Of a stretch of 64,000 bases of DNA, positions 1-8,790 are shown one piece after another. The notes beneath the pieces were generated by a model. The model was not told where the DNA came from. It was given only the letters and a program-made list of their open reading frames with translations, and did no database searches. Position 1 is the first letter of the stretch, and each line of letters opens with the position of its first letter. Source of the DNA: Pseudidiomarina taiwanensis (lineage in GTDB: Bacteria; Pseudomonadota; Gammaproteobacteria; Enterobacterales; Alteromonadaceae); NCBI RefSeq assembly GCF_003987435.1, contig NZ_PIQG01000001.1, positions 186,001-250,000 of the forward strand, written 5' to 3'. The position numbers and the translations under genes were made by a program.

Positions 1-116
1 GAAAGATCAACAAGCCCTAATAAGTTTATGGTATCATGATTCATGTAATCTCCTCCTTTAAGAAGCCGCAAAAAACGCGGCGCAAACTGCCTGCTTATTT
101 GGAAAGGTGCTTATCC

Positions 117-2441
117 ATGGTTCACGATAATTCTGAGTCTCATTGTCATCACCATACACCCTCCCACACGGGCTCAGGGCTTACAGACCCGGTCTGCGGC
201 ATGGGTGTAACGGCAGACTCTGCCCAGTATGTTGAGCATGCGGGTAAAACTTACTACTTCTGCAGCACCAAATGCATGAATAGATTCCAGCATGACCCTG
301 AGAAGTTTCTTTCACCAACCCCGCCACCTCCCTCGGAAGCGGTCAAAGGCACAATTTATACGTGCCCGATGCATCCGGAAATACGTCAGGACAACCCCGG
401 AACCTGCCCTAAATGCGGCATGGCACTTGAACCCCTGATGCCCAGTCTGGAAGATGACAATCCCGAGCTGGACGATTTTTCCAGGCGATTCTGGTGGACA
501 TTGCCTTTTACCGTCATTGTCACGGTGCTTGCCATGTTTGGGCCACAGCTTGGCTGGTTCGAGATGGCGACGCAAACGTGGATAGAGCTTGTACTGTCGC
601 TTCCCGTGGTGCTGTGGGCCGGACAGCCGTTCTTCGTACGGGGTTGGCAATCAGTGGTCAACCGCAGTCCCAACATGTGGACGCTCATCGGCTTGGGTAC
701 CGGTGCCGCCTTCGTCTACAGCACGCTGGCAACCGTAGCTCCCGGTATATTTCCGGAAACATTCATGTCCATGGGGCGTGTGGCGGTTTATTTCGAAGCC
801 GCAGTGGTGATCATTTCCCTTACGCTGTTTGGTCAGGTGCTGGAGCTTCGCGCGCGTTCCCAGACATCCGCTGCCGTCCGGTCATTGCTCGGTCTGGCGC
901 CCAAGACGGCCCGCCGTATCAATGCAGACGGAACAGAAGAAGAAGTACCGCTGACGCATGTGCATGAAGGTGATCGTTTACGCGTACGTCCCGGTGAGAA
1001 AGTTCCTGTCGATGGCATTGTTGAAGAGGGTGCAAGTTCTCTCGATGAATCCATGTTGACTGGTGAATCGTTACCCATCAGCAAGCGCCCGGGTGACAAG
1101 GTCATAGGGGCAACGATGAACACCTCTGGTGCACTTGTGATCCGGGCGGAGAAAGTCGGCTCGGCCACTGTGTTGTCACAAATTGTCCAGTTGGTGGCTC
1201 AGGCCCAACGCTCTCGGGCGCCGATGCAACGGATGGCTGATTTGGTGGCGGGTTACTTTGTCATGGCGGTGGTAGCCATCGCCATCCTCACCTTGGTCGT
1301 GTGGGGCATGTTCGGCCCGCAGCCAAGCTGGGTCTATGGCCTGATCAATGCGGTCGCTGTTCTGATCATCGCTTGCCCTTGTGCGCTGGGGCTCGCAACG
1401 CCCATGTCAGTCATGGTTGCTACCGGACGAGGCGCAACCCAGGGTGTTCTGTTTCGTGATGCAGCAGCAATAGAAAATCTGCGCAAAGTCGATACGCTCA
1501 TCGTAGACAAGACCGGCACCTTGACAGAAGGCCGACCCGCATTCGATCAGGCTGTTTCCGCTGGCGAGTTGGACGCCGATGAAATCTTGCGCCTGGCTGC
1601 CAGCCTCGATCAAGGCAGCGAGCATCCTTTGGCTGACGCTATTGTCAGCGCTGCGCGCGAACGTAATTTGGTGCTCAGCCCAGTGGACGACTTTGACTCG
1701 GGTAGCGGCATAGGCGTACGGGGCAAGGTTGAAGGCAAAATACTGCTGTTGGGCAACACTGCGTTCATGCAGCAGGATAACGTCAATGTTGATGGCCTGG
1801 CTGCCACCGCTGAGGGATGGAGGATAAAGGGTGCGAGTGTGATGTACCTGGCGGTTGACGGCACACTGGTCGGCCTACTCGCCGTTTCCGACCCCATCAA
1901 ACAGAGCACCCCTGAAGCGGTACAGGCGCTCAAGGCCGCGGGAATCAGGGTCATCATGGCTACTGGTGACGGTATTTCAACGGCAAAAGCGGTCGCCGAA
2001 CAACTAGGCATAGACGAAGTTCATGGCGAAGTGAAACCGGCCGACAAGCTGAATCTGGTTGATAAGCTTCAATCAGAAGGTTGCATCGTTGCGATGGCGG
2101 GCGACGGCATCAACGATGCCCCGGCACTGGCCAAGGCGAATGTCGGTATCGCTATGGGAACCGGGACGGACGTAGCGATGAACAGTGCGCAAATCACCTT
2201 GGTAAAAGGAGACCTGCGGGGTATCTCGATTGCCCGGGACCTGTCAAACAAGACTGTTCTCAATATGAAGCAGAACCTTGGTTTTGCGTTCATTTATAAT
2301 GCATTAGGCGTTCCACTGGCTGCTGGCGTCCTGTACCCGTTTGCCGGGTTGCTTCTATCACCCATGTTTGCAGCCCTGGCGATGAGTCTGAGTTCAGCGT
2401 CCGTTGTATTCAACTCGCTGCGGCTTCGTGGTTCGGTTTAA
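117..2441 (+). CDS. Cu/Ag-type P1B ATPase with YHS and heavy-metal-binding N-terminal domains
   Basis: Inner-membrane P-type ATPase expected to export Cu(I) or Ag(I) from the cytoplasm. The reading frame is open from 36, but I place the start at ATG 117 (774 aa): GGAAAGG lies about 10 bases upstream, and the preceding codons encode an unlikely basic leader. Domains in order: a His-rich start, a YHS domain (DPVCGM near residue 24), a metal-binding domain with paired Cys (CPMHP to CPKCGM, about residues 80-106), TGES in the actuator domain, the membrane CPC motif (about 420-422), DKTGTLTEG with the phosphorylated Asp near 464, and GDGINDAP. There is no classical CxxC HMA domain; the YHS plus CPMHP architecture is typical of SilP/CopA-like island ATPases. 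No regulator is adjacent on the left. Family is certain; Cu/Ag rather than Zn/Cd is inferred from the CPC motif and context. Confidence 0.93.
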   Translation: MVHDNSESHCHHHTPSHTGSGLTDPVCGMGVTADSAQYVEHAGKTYYFCSTKCMNRFQHDPEKFLSPTPPPPSEAVKGTIYTCPMHPEIRQDNPGTCPKCGMALEPLMPSLEDDNPELDDFSRRFWWTLPFTVIVTVLAMFGPQLGWFEMATQTWIELVLSLPVVLWAGQPFFVRGWQSVVNRSPNMWTLIGLGTGAAFVYSTLATVAPGIFPETFMSMGRVAVYFEAAVVIISLTLFGQVLELRARSQTSAAVRSLLGLAPKTARRINADGTEEEVPLTHVHEGDRLRVRPGEKVPVDGIVEEGASSLDESMLTGESLPISKRPGDKVIGATMNTSGALVIRAEKVGSATVLSQIVQLVAQAQRSRAPMQRMADLVAGYFVMAVVAIAILTLVVWGMFGPQPSWVYGLINAVAVLIIACPCALGLATPMSVMVATGRGATQGVLFRDAAAIENLRKVDTLIVDKTGTLTEGRPAFDQAVSAGELDADEILRLAASLDQGSEHPLADAIVSAARERNLVLSPVDDFDSGSGIGVRGKVEGKILLLGNTAFMQQDNVNVDGLAATAEGWRIKGASVMYLAVDGTLVGLLAVSDPIKQSTPEAVQALKAAGIRVIMATGDGISTAKAVAEQLGIDEVHGEVKPADKLNLVDKLQSEGCIVAMAGDGINDAPALAKANVGIAMGTGTDVAMNSAQITLVKGDLRGISIARDLSNKTVLNMKQNLGFAFIYNALGVPLAAGVLYPFAGLLLSPMFAALAMSLSSASVVFNSLRLRGSV

Positions 2442-2466
2442 GCTGGATACGTCGAGGGGGTAGCGG

Positions 2467-2495
2467 AAAATGGCGAGTCTCTACTCGCCATTTTT
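2467..2495 (+). terminator. Rho-independent terminator of the P-ATPase gene
   Basis: A perfect 12-bp stem (2467-2478 with 2483-2494) around a CTCT loop ends in a T tract, 25 bases after the ATPase stop codon. The ISL3-family element begins 12 bases further on, so the element appears to have landed in the T-rich DNA just behind this terminator. Confidence 0.9.
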
Positions 2496-2507
2496 CTTCG
2501 GTTTTTC

Positions 2508-2531
2508 GGGTAAGGGGATTAAATGGTTGAT
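2508..2531 (+). repeat. Left terminal inverted repeat of the ISL3-family element
   Basis: This 24-bp sequence begins GGGTAAGGGG and matches the reverse complement of 5857-5880 at 20 of 24 positions, with mismatches at positions 6, 7, 8 and 14. It lies 66 bases beyond the P-ATPase stop codon. Confidence 0.85.
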
Positions 2532-2595
2532 CTTACCTTTGCATGAGAGTGAGGCAAACCGGCATCTCATCGGATTATCTGGTTGGCACTCCAAC

Positions 2596-3003
2596 CTACT
2601 GCTGATGCATGCTTCCCTCGCTAATTCCAGCAAGAACCCCACACGCCTTAACTTCCCGGTCATCGTTGCAACGCGCTCTTAGTGAAACGAGTTGTTTCTC
2701 AAGCGCCTGTAGAGCGGTTATCTGCGAGCGCACATGAGAGATGTGATCATCGAGCAAGGCATTGACAGCGGTACAGGACTGATGAGGGTCGTCCTGATAG
2801 CGCTTTAGTTCGTGAATTTCTGCCAGTGACAGATCCAGGATGCGGCAGCGACGAATAAAGGCCAGCCGCTCAACGTGTTTCTCGGTATAGACACGGTAAC
2901 CGTTCTCCTGCCGACCAGGCGGCGGCAACAAGCCCTGCCGTTCGTAGAAGCGGATCGTCTGTGTATCTACCCCTACTGACTGTGCCAACTGACCAATACG
3001 CAT
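2596..3003 (-). CDS. CadR/PbrR-type MerR-family metal-responsive regulator
   Basis: A 135-aa MerR-family activator that should sense a thiophilic divalent cation (Cd, Pb or Zn) and untwist its promoter. The start is ATG at 3003 (MRIGQLA), the usual first residues of the family; the frame continues to a TTG at 3018. The N-terminal winged helix is followed by a dimerisation helix. Cys77, Cys112 and Cys121 match the three-Cys metal site of CadR and PbrR. It diverges from the cation transporter at 3099 across a MerR-type promoter, so it probably controls that gene and itself. It is a passenger of the ISPpu12-like element. A second protein of the same kind lies at 11622-12032. Metal specificity cannot be told from sequence. 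Confidence 0.88.
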   Translation of the reverse strand: MRIGQLAQSVGVDTQTIRFYERQGLLPPPGRQENGYRVYTEKHVERLAFIRRCRILDLSLAEIHELKRYQDDPHQSCTAVNALLDDHISHVRSQITALQALEKQLVSLRARCNDDREVKACGVLAGISEGSMHQQ

Positions 3004-3034
3004 CGGGTTCCTCCGCAACGGATTCTCTACGCTA

Positions 3035-3065
3035 TTGACATTATAGCTACTATATAGTTTTAAAT
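3035..3065 (+). promoter_or_regulatory. MerR-type promoter with stretched spacer, driving the transporter
   Basis: A -35 TTGACA (3035-3040) and -10 TTAAAT (3060-3065) are separated by 19 bp, the long spacer typical of MerR-family targets. Between them sits the dyad TATAG-CTA-CTATA (3042-3054), the expected regulator binding site. It resembles the cadA/pbrA class of promoter and its counterpart at 12047-12077. Confidence 0.8.
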
Positions 3066-3098
3066 GAAAACCCGATCACATTCAAGTGGAGTCATATC

Positions 3099-3995
3099 AT
3101 GAGTAAAAACTGCGGAGGCCCCTGTGGCGACCATGCAAGGCCTGCGGCGGATACCGATATACAGGCCTCCTCCGAGGCGCCAGGGAGATGGGTCAGTGTT
3201 TATGCCGTGCCGAAGATGGACTGTCCATCAGAAGAACGAATGATTCGCCTAGCCCTGAACGGCTTTGAGGAGATTCGGGCGCTGTCCTTCGACTTGTCGA
3301 ACCGCCGGCTGAAGGTCGTGCATGACGGCGAGGTCGAGCCCGTCACCTCGAAACTGAAGACCTTGGGGCTAGGCGCCGCGCTTCAGGAAAGCGTTGCTGC
3401 AAATCCGGAGACCATCAAGGCCGCCGAGTTTTCGGCAGCTTCTGCTAAGCAAGAATCCGGGACCCTGCGCTGGTTGCTCGGCATCAATGCACTTCTGTTC
3501 GTGGTGGAAATGACTGCCGGTCTGATCGCCCGGTCCACCGGCCTGATTGGAGAATCCCTGGACAATTTTGCCGATGCGGCGGTGTACGGGCTTGCCCTTT
3601 ATGCGGTTGGACATAGCGTGAAAATGCAGGTACGTGCCGCGCATCTTGCTGGTGTACTGCAACTGATCTTGGCTGTGGGCGTACTCATAGAGGTGGTGAG
3701 ACGCTTTGTATTCGGTAGTGAGCCTGAATCGCTGGTGATGATGGCTATCGCATTCGTCGCATTGATTGCCAATACCAGTTGTCTGCTGCTCATATCCAAA
3801 CATCGGGAGGGCGGGGCGCACATGAAGGCAAGCTGGATATTCTCGGCCAACGACGTGGTGATCAACCTGGGGGTCATCACCGCCGGCGCTCTGGTCGCGT
3901 GGACCGGGTCCAATTATCCGGATCTGATTATCGGCACCATCGCGGGGGTAATTGTGCTTAACGGTGCTAGACGCATTCTGGCGCTCAAGGATTAA
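3099..3995 (+). CDS. CDF-like cation transporter with N-terminal ferredoxin-like domain
   Basis: Inner-membrane transporter of 298 aa, probably exporting a divalent cation. A Cys-containing start and a soluble domain of about residues 30-97 (signature VPKMDCP at 37-43, resembling the ferredoxin-like fold but with no CxxC) precede a six-helix CDF-like membrane region, about 125-298. The helix-2 motif is Asp155-x3-Asp159. At the matching helix-5 position the usual His-x3-Asp is Phe248-x3-Asp252. The protein ends right after the last helix, so the normal C-terminal cytoplasmic domain is absent. It starts 34 bases after the -10 of a MerR-type promoter and lies 3 bases before lspA. A close paralogue is at 12109-13014. 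It is annotated elsewhere simply as a cation transporter; the metal is unknown. Confidence 0.87.
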   Translation: MSKNCGGPCGDHARPAADTDIQASSEAPGRWVSVYAVPKMDCPSEERMIRLALNGFEEIRALSFDLSNRRLKVVHDGEVEPVTSKLKTLGLGAALQESVAANPETIKAAEFSAASAKQESGTLRWLLGINALLFVVEMTAGLIARSTGLIGESLDNFADAAVYGLALYAVGHSVKMQVRAAHLAGVLQLILAVGVLIEVVRRFVFGSEPESLVMMAIAFVALIANTSCLLLISKHREGGAHMKASWIFSANDVVINLGVITAGALVAWTGSNYPDLIIGTIAGVIVLNGARRILALKD

Positions 3996-3998
3996 GCA

Positions 3999-4511
3999 AT
4001 GTCCATTTTTGGCAAACATCTGTCACCGTACGCTCTGTTGTCCATCTCCGGCCTGCTGGCAGCGTCTGATCAGGCCGTAAAATGGCTGGTGCAACAATCA
4101 ATGGCCTATGGCGAGTCTATTTCAGTGACCTCATTCTTTAACTGGGTACACGTATGGAATACCGGTGCCGCATTCAGTCTTTTTGCGAATGGTGGAGGCT
4201 GGCAGCGCTACTTTTTTATCGGAATCGCGGTAGTGGTCTCGATTTTTCTGATCAAGCTGATCCTTGAAAATCGTCATAAAGGAGAAGCCATCGCTTACAG
4301 TCTTATCCTCGGTGGCGCCATGGGCAACCTGATTGACCGGGTCTTTCGCGGCTATGTTGTGGATTCCTTTGATTTCTATTGGCGAGACTGGCATTGGCCG
4401 GCCTTCAACCTGGCTGATATTGCAATTGTCCTCGGTGCCTTACTTTTAGTTTCCAGCAGCTTGTTGGGTAAAAAAGCAAGCACCAATGCCGAGTCGGATG
4501 GATCTGACTGA
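3999..4511 (+). CDS. lspA: Lipoprotein signal peptidase (signal peptidase II)
   Basis: A 170-aa inner-membrane aspartyl protease that removes signal peptides from diacylglyceryl-modified prolipoproteins. Four membrane helices are evident. The family motifs are all present: NTGAAFS (54-60), GNLIDR with catalytic Asp113, and FNLAD with catalytic Asp140. Length is normal. It follows the cation transporter by 3 bases and precedes the transposase by 21, so it is a passenger of the ISPpu12-like element rather than the housekeeping copy, which would normally sit beside ileS. Why an insertion sequence carries lspA is unknown; a role in processing metal-stress lipoproteins, as proposed for PbrC, is only a guess. 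Confidence 0.95.
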   Translation: MSIFGKHLSPYALLSISGLLAASDQAVKWLVQQSMAYGESISVTSFFNWVHVWNTGAAFSLFANGGGWQRYFFIGIAVVVSIFLIKLILENRHKGEAIAYSLILGGAMGNLIDRVFRGYVVDSFDFYWRDWHWPAFNLADIAIVLGALLLVSSSLLGKKASTNAESDGSD

Positions 4512-4532
4512 CACCTACGCCTATACAACACC

Positions 4533-5822
4533 ATGACCGAACTTCCCGACAACATCCTTCACCTGCCGCAATACCAAGTACTGGGCTGCAAATCAACCGA
4601 CGACGAAATGCACTTCCAGGTGGACGTGCCCGATCCCATCGCCTGCGAGGAATGCGGCGTGCAGGGTGAGTTCGTACGGTTCGGCAAGCGTGACGTTCCC
4701 TATCGTGATCTGCCCATCCACGGCAAGCGGGTCACTCTCTGGGTGGTCCGCCGCCGATACACCTGCCGGGCCTGCAAGACAACATTCAGGCCCCAGCTAC
4801 CGGAGATGGTGGACGGATTCCGTATGACACTGCGGCTGCATGAGTACGTGGAGAAGGAATCCTTCAACCACCCCTACACCTTTGTGGCGGCACAGACCGG
4901 CCTGGACGAGAAGACGGTGCGCGACATCTTCAACGCCCGCGCCGAGTTCCTGGGGCGCTGGCACCGCTTCGAGACGCCCCGCATCCTGGGCATTGACGAG
5001 CTATACCTGAACAAGCGCTACCGCTGCATTCTGACCAACATTGAGGAGCGAACCCTGCTCGACCTGCTGGCCACCCGCCGCCAGGACGTGGTGACCAACT
5101 ACCTGATGAAGCTGAAAGACCGGCAGAAGGTCGAGATCGTCAGCATGGACATGTGGAACCCCTACCGGGCAGCGGTCAAGGCTGTGCTGTCCCAGGCCCG
5201 TATCGTGGTCGATAAGTTCCATGTGGTACGCATGGCCAACGATGCCCTAGAGAGAGTGCGCAAGGGCCTCAGAAAGGAGCTGAAACCGTCCCAGAGCCGG
5301 ACTCTCAAGGGAGACCGGAAAATCCTGCTGAAACGCGCTCACGAAGTCTCAGACCGGGAGCGCCTCATCATGGAGACTTGGACAGGCGCGTTCCCGCAAC
5401 TGCTGGCCGCCTACGAGCACAAGGAGCGCTTCTACGGCATCTGGGACGCCACCACACGGCTCCAGGCAGAAGCCGCCCTGGACGAGTGGATAGCCACCAT
5501 CCCGAAGGGCCAAAAGGAAGTCTGGAGCGATCTGGTCAGGGCAGTGGGAAACTGGCGCGAAGAGACCATGACCTACTTCGAGACGGACATGCCCGTCACC
5601 AACGCTTACACGGAGTCCATCAACCGACTGGCCAAGGACAAGAACCGTGAAGGGCGCGGTTACTCCTTCGAGGTGATGCGGGCACGAATGCTCTACACCA
5701 CGAAGCACAAGAAGAAGGCACCGACTGCGAAGGTCTCTCCTTTCTACAAGAAAACCATCGGTTACGGACTGCCGGACTTCGCAGAGGAACTCAACTACGG
5801 AGTCGATCTATCAACCATCTGA
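4533..5822 (+). CDS. tnpA: ISL3-family transposase
   Basis: A 429-aa DDE transposase. The N-terminal zinc-ribbon region shows paired Cys (CEECG near 33-37 and CRACK near 76-80), followed by a helix-turn-helix region and the catalytic core. The segment RILGIDELYL (about 150) supplies the first Asp, VSMDMWNPY (about 204) the second, and TNAYTESINRLAK (about 357) the terminal Glu. Length is normal for ISL3 and no stop or frameshift interrupts it. It ends 35 bases before the right inverted repeat. Codon use is GC-rich compared with the genes from 5900 onward, in keeping with a pseudomonad origin of the element. Confidence 0.95.
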   Translation: MTELPDNILHLPQYQVLGCKSTDDEMHFQVDVPDPIACEECGVQGEFVRFGKRDVPYRDLPIHGKRVTLWVVRRRYTCRACKTTFRPQLPEMVDGFRMTLRLHEYVEKESFNHPYTFVAAQTGLDEKTVRDIFNARAEFLGRWHRFETPRILGIDELYLNKRYRCILTNIEERTLLDLLATRRQDVVTNYLMKLKDRQKVEIVSMDMWNPYRAAVKAVLSQARIVVDKFHVVRMANDALERVRKGLRKELKPSQSRTLKGDRKILLKRAHEVSDRERLIMETWTGAFPQLLAAYEHKERFYGIWDATTRLQAEAALDEWIATIPKGQKEVWSDLVRAVGNWREETMTYFETDMPVTNAYTESINRLAKDKNREGRGYSFEVMRARMLYTTKHKKKAPTAKVSPFYKKTIGYGLPDFAEELNYGVDLSTI

Positions 5823-5856
5823 GGGTGGTATCAGATTGATGGGGTGAAGGTGCCCC

Positions 5857-5880
5857 ATCAACCATTAAATCCGTATACCC
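5857..5880 (-). repeat. Right terminal inverted repeat of the ISL3-family element
   Basis: Read on the minus strand this 24-bp end begins GGGTATACGG and continues with TTAATGGTTGAT, matching the left end at 20 of 24 positions. A run of seven T follows outside the element. Confidence 0.85.
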
Positions 5881-5904
5881 TTTTTTTATTGAAGCACGAT
5901 AATG

Positions 5905-6309
5905 TCAGCCGGGTTTCGCCAGTTGCTGCAAGATATGGCAATGTGGGCTGCCATCGCCCCGGCAGCTGTCCGCCAGCTCCGTCATCACCTGCTGCATATG
6001 CTGCAGCTCGGCAATTTTGCCGGCAATTTCATCCAGGTGTTGCTGAGCCAGCTGTTTTACCACCCGGCTTTCACGCTGTGGGTCTTGCCATAATGCCAGC
6101 AGCGACTGGATATCGTGTAACGAAAACCCCAGGTTGCGTGCCTGACGAATAAAACGTAGCTGGTTAATTTGCTCACTGTTGTAAAGCCGGTAACCGGCAT
6201 CAGTGCGTGGTGATTTTCTCAGCAAACCGGATTGCTCATAGTGCCGGATCATTTTGGCGCTTAAGCCACTCTCTTTTGCCGCATCACCAATGGTCAGTAA
6301 GGTCGCCAT
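5905..6309 (-). CDS. cueR: CueR-like copper-responsive MerR-family regulator
   Basis: A 134-aa cytoplasmic Cu(I)/Ag(I) sensor and transcription activator. The start at 6309 (MATLLTIGD) has AAGGAG six bases upstream; the frame is open to 6354, inside copA, but without a better start. The winged helix carries the MIRHYEQSGLL signature and the C-terminal loop carries the two-Cys site, Cys116 and Cys124, spaced by seven residues as in CueR (Cys112/Cys120). There is no Cys equivalent to CadR Cys77, which fits a monovalent-ion sensor. It lies 13 bases downstream of copA on the same strand, so copA and cueR probably form an autoregulated operon. The ISL3-family element ends 24 bases beyond its stop codon. 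Confidence 0.93.
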   Translation of the reverse strand: MATLLTIGDAAKESGLSAKMIRHYEQSGLLRKSPRTDAGYRLYNSEQINQLRFIRQARNLGFSLHDIQSLLALWQDPQRESRVVKQLAQQHLDEIAGKIAELQHMQQVMTELADSCRGDGSPHCHILQQLAKPG

Positions 6310-6322
6310 TTGCTGCTCCTTG

Positions 6323-8689
6323 TTAAAAAGACATGCGTTGCAAACGCAGGGCATTGGTTACCACCAGCACACTGCTACAGGCCATCGCTGCGCCGGCAAT
6401 CACCGGGTTTAAAAAGCCCAGCGCCGCCAGCGGTATACCGATAGTATTGAAGGCAAAGGCCCAGAACAGATTTTGCTGAATATTACGGTAGGTTGCACTG
6501 GCGAGCAGCAGTGCTGTCGCAACCAGTTCCGGGTCGCCACGCATCAGCGTAAATGCAGACGCACTGACCGCAACATCGGTACCTGTTGCCATCGCGATAC
6601 CTAAATCAGCTTGAGCCAAAGCAGGGGCATCATTAATGCCATCGCCCACCATCGCTACTTTATAGCCTTGCTGCTGATAGGCCGCTACGGCTTGTGCTTT
6701 ACCCTGCGGCAGCACTTCTGCGTTAAAGTTATCCAGCCCCAGCTCTTTGGCAACATACTCGGCGCTGGCCGCTGAATCACCCGTTAACATGGCAACCTGA
6801 ATACCGGCAGCTTGTAACTTATGTACCGCATTTTTTGCCTGGGCTTTGGCTTTATCGGCAAAACACAGCAAACCGAGTAATGTCGTGCCCTGAGCAGTTT
6901 TCTCTGCCAGCCAGGATACCGAGGCGCCCGGCACTGCGATAAGGTCTTGCGGTAATGTCAGCCCCATCTCTCTCATCCAGCTACCTGAGCCCAGCATTAC
7001 CGCACGGCCTTTGACGTTAGCTTTCACGCCTTTTCCGGCCACTACAGCAAAATCCGATACTGCCAATAAATCGACATTGTGGTTGATAGCATAGCTAACA
7101 ATTGCTTTGGCCAGTGGGTGTTCGCTGTACTGTGATAACGCATAGGCCAGTGCGGCCAACTCAGTTTCGTTGTTAAGCGCATTCAGCTGCGTTAATACGG
7201 GTTTACCCTCGGTGAGGGTGCCGGTTTTATCAAACACCACATAATCAATTTTTGTCGCCTGCTCCAGCGCGACAGCATCTTTCACCAAAATACCCTGGCG
7301 CGCCGCTGTGCCGGTACCGGCCATAATGGCCGCCGGAGTGGCCAGACCCAAAGCACAGGGACAGGCTATAACCAATACCGCTACTGCATTAAGAATACCT
7401 TGCTGCCAATCGGCAAACGCCAGACCCCAAATCAGCACGGTGGCTAAGGCGACCAGTAATACTACCGGTACAAAGATACTGCTTATCTTATCCACCAGGG
7501 CTTGCACTGGTGCTTTCGCGCCCTGAGCCTGCTCTACCAGGCGGATAATTTTTGACAAGGTGGATTCTGCACCTAAGGCGCTGGCCTCGAACTCCAGCCG
7601 ACCATCGAGATTAACCGAGCCGCCCGTCACTTTATCGCCAGAGGTTTTATGCAGCGGCACACTTTCGCCGCTGATTAGTGCCTCATCCACGTGGCTGCTG
7701 CCCTCTGTCACTATGCCGTCGGCCGGTATCCGTTCTCCTGGCAGCACCTGAATGCGATCACCTTTGAGCAGCTCAGCCGCTGCAATACTGTGCCAGCTAT
7801 TATTGCGCCAGACCCTTGCTGATGTCGGTTTTAAGTTTTCCAGTGCTTGCAGCGCATCGGTCGTACGCCGCTTGGCGCGTTTCTCCAGGAACTTACCCAG
7901 CAGTACCAGGGTTAATACTGCCGCGCCACTTTCAAAGTACAGGTGTGGTGCGCCATGATGCCCATCAAAGCTGTACCACAGATAGAGCGATAAGCCATAA
8001 GCGGCACTGGTACCCATTGATACCAGCAGGTCCATATTGCCGGTGCCCGCTTTCAGTGCATGCCAGCCGGCTTTGTAAAAGCGCGCGCCAAAGTAAAATT
8101 GTACCGGTGTTGCTAACAGCCATTGCCACAAGGCAGGCAACATCCAGTCGGCACCGAACAGCATGCCCACCATCGGCAATACTAACGGCAGGGTGAGTAA
8201 GGCAGCACCGATCACTGGCCAGCTGTCACGCTGATAAAAACGTCGTGGTTGAGCAGGGGAATTTTGAGCCTCAGGCGAAGCCTGGCTGAGGATCAGCTCA
8301 TACCCGGCATCGGCAACGGCCTGTTTCAGGGCGCGGTCTTCTGTGGCGGGTAACAGGGTCAGGCTTACCTGCTCTGTAGCCAGGTTTACTGACGCGCTTA
8401 GCACACCAGGCACCTTTAACAGGCTTTTTTCCACCCGGCCGGCGCAAGACGCACAGGTCATACCCTTTACCGCATATTGCCGGTTAGCCGTGTCCAGTTC
8501 ATAGCCGGCACGGGTTACCGCTGCACTAAGCTCGTCAAAGCGGGCATCGCCTGCTACCGTTGCGATGTCTGTTGCCAGGTTGACGCTGGCTGAGGTCACG
8601 CCGGCCACAGCGCGCAGTGCATTTTCAATCCGATTCGCGCAGGACGCACAGGTCATGCCCTTTATTGCAAGTTGTATTGTTGCTGCCAT
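6323..8689 (-). CDS. copA: Cu(I)-exporting P1B-type ATPase
   Basis: A 788-aa inner-membrane ATPase that pumps Cu(I) from cytoplasm to periplasm. The start at 8689 (MAATIQLAIKG) has GGAG eight bases upstream. The frame stays open to 8764, but that region holds the promoter, so the longer form is not credible. Two N-terminal HMA domains each carry GMTCASC (Cys14/17 and Cys79/82). Then follow TGES-like SGES, the CPC membrane motif, DKTGTLTEG and GDGINDAP. Architecture and length match E. coli and Pseudomonas CopA. It is followed by cueR and faces copZ across a region with two MerR-type promoters. Unlike the ATPase at 117-2441 it has classical HMA domains and no YHS domain. Confidence 0.96.
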   Translation of the reverse strand: MAATIQLAIKGMTCASCANRIENALRAVAGVTSASVNLATDIATVAGDARFDELSAAVTRAGYELDTANRQYAVKGMTCASCAGRVEKSLLKVPGVLSASVNLATEQVSLTLLPATEDRALKQAVADAGYELILSQASPEAQNSPAQPRRFYQRDSWPVIGAALLTLPLVLPMVGMLFGADWMLPALWQWLLATPVQFYFGARFYKAGWHALKAGTGNMDLLVSMGTSAAYGLSLYLWYSFDGHHGAPHLYFESGAAVLTLVLLGKFLEKRAKRRTTDALQALENLKPTSARVWRNNSWHSIAAAELLKGDRIQVLPGERIPADGIVTEGSSHVDEALISGESVPLHKTSGDKVTGGSVNLDGRLEFEASALGAESTLSKIIRLVEQAQGAKAPVQALVDKISSIFVPVVLLVALATVLIWGLAFADWQQGILNAVAVLVIACPCALGLATPAAIMAGTGTAARQGILVKDAVALEQATKIDYVVFDKTGTLTEGKPVLTQLNALNNETELAALAYALSQYSEHPLAKAIVSYAINHNVDLLAVSDFAVVAGKGVKANVKGRAVMLGSGSWMREMGLTLPQDLIAVPGASVSWLAEKTAQGTTLLGLLCFADKAKAQAKNAVHKLQAAGIQVAMLTGDSAASAEYVAKELGLDNFNAEVLPQGKAQAVAAYQQQGYKVAMVGDGINDAPALAQADLGIAMATGTDVAVSASAFTLMRGDPELVATALLLASATYRNIQQNLFWAFAFNTIGIPLAALGFLNPVIAGAAMACSSVLVVTNALRLQRMSF

Positions 8690-8729
8690 ATCCGTAACTC
8701 CAGGTTGAGAAATGTTATCAGGCATAACA

Positions 8730-8760
8730 AGACTAAACCTTACCATTATGGCAAGGTCAA
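8730..8760 (-). promoter_or_regulatory. CueR-type promoter of copA
   Basis: On the minus strand, -35 TTGACC (8760-8755) and -10 TAGTCT (8735-8730) are 19 bp apart. The spacer and part of the -35 hold the dyad CCTTGCC-ATAAT-GGTAAGG (8738-8756), which closely matches the CueR operator. Transcription should begin near 8723, about 34 bases ahead of the chosen copA start. Confidence 0.87.
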
Positions 8761-8790
8761 ACAACTTTCAAAAAAACTTAAAATAGCGGC

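Larger units (their letters stand above)
2508..5880. mobile_element. ISPpu12-like ISL3-family insertion sequence with passenger metal genes
   Basis: The element is bounded by imperfect 24-bp inverted repeats at 2508-2531 and 5857-5880 that match at 20 of 24 positions and share a TAATGGTTGAT-like inner core (AAATGGTTGAT on the left). It contains a MerR regulator (minus strand), a CDF-like cation transporter, lspA and an ISL3 transposase. This gene set, order and overall size of about 3.4 kb match what I recall of ISPpu12 from Pseudomonas putida plasmid pWW0. Flanking octamers (GGTTTTTC and TTTTTTTA) are both T-rich but not identical, so no clean target duplication is visible. All four genes look intact, so the element may still be mobile. 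The ISL3 assignment is confident; ISPpu12 kinship is from memory. Confidence 0.88.

Noticed and set aside
3369-4019. A 216-codon frame on the minus strand through the cation transporter
   Set aside because: It lies fully antisense to a clear gene, has no family words, and comes from codon bias of the true gene.
2500-5888. An 8-bp target duplication around the ISL3-family element
   Set aside because: The flanks GGTTTTTC and TTTTTTTA are both T-rich but differ at several positions, so I do not claim a duplication.
8690-8764. A longer CopA start at TTG 8764 or ATG 8725
   Set aside because: The added codons cover the CueR-type promoter, and ATG 8689 has a good ribosome-binding site and normal CopA start.
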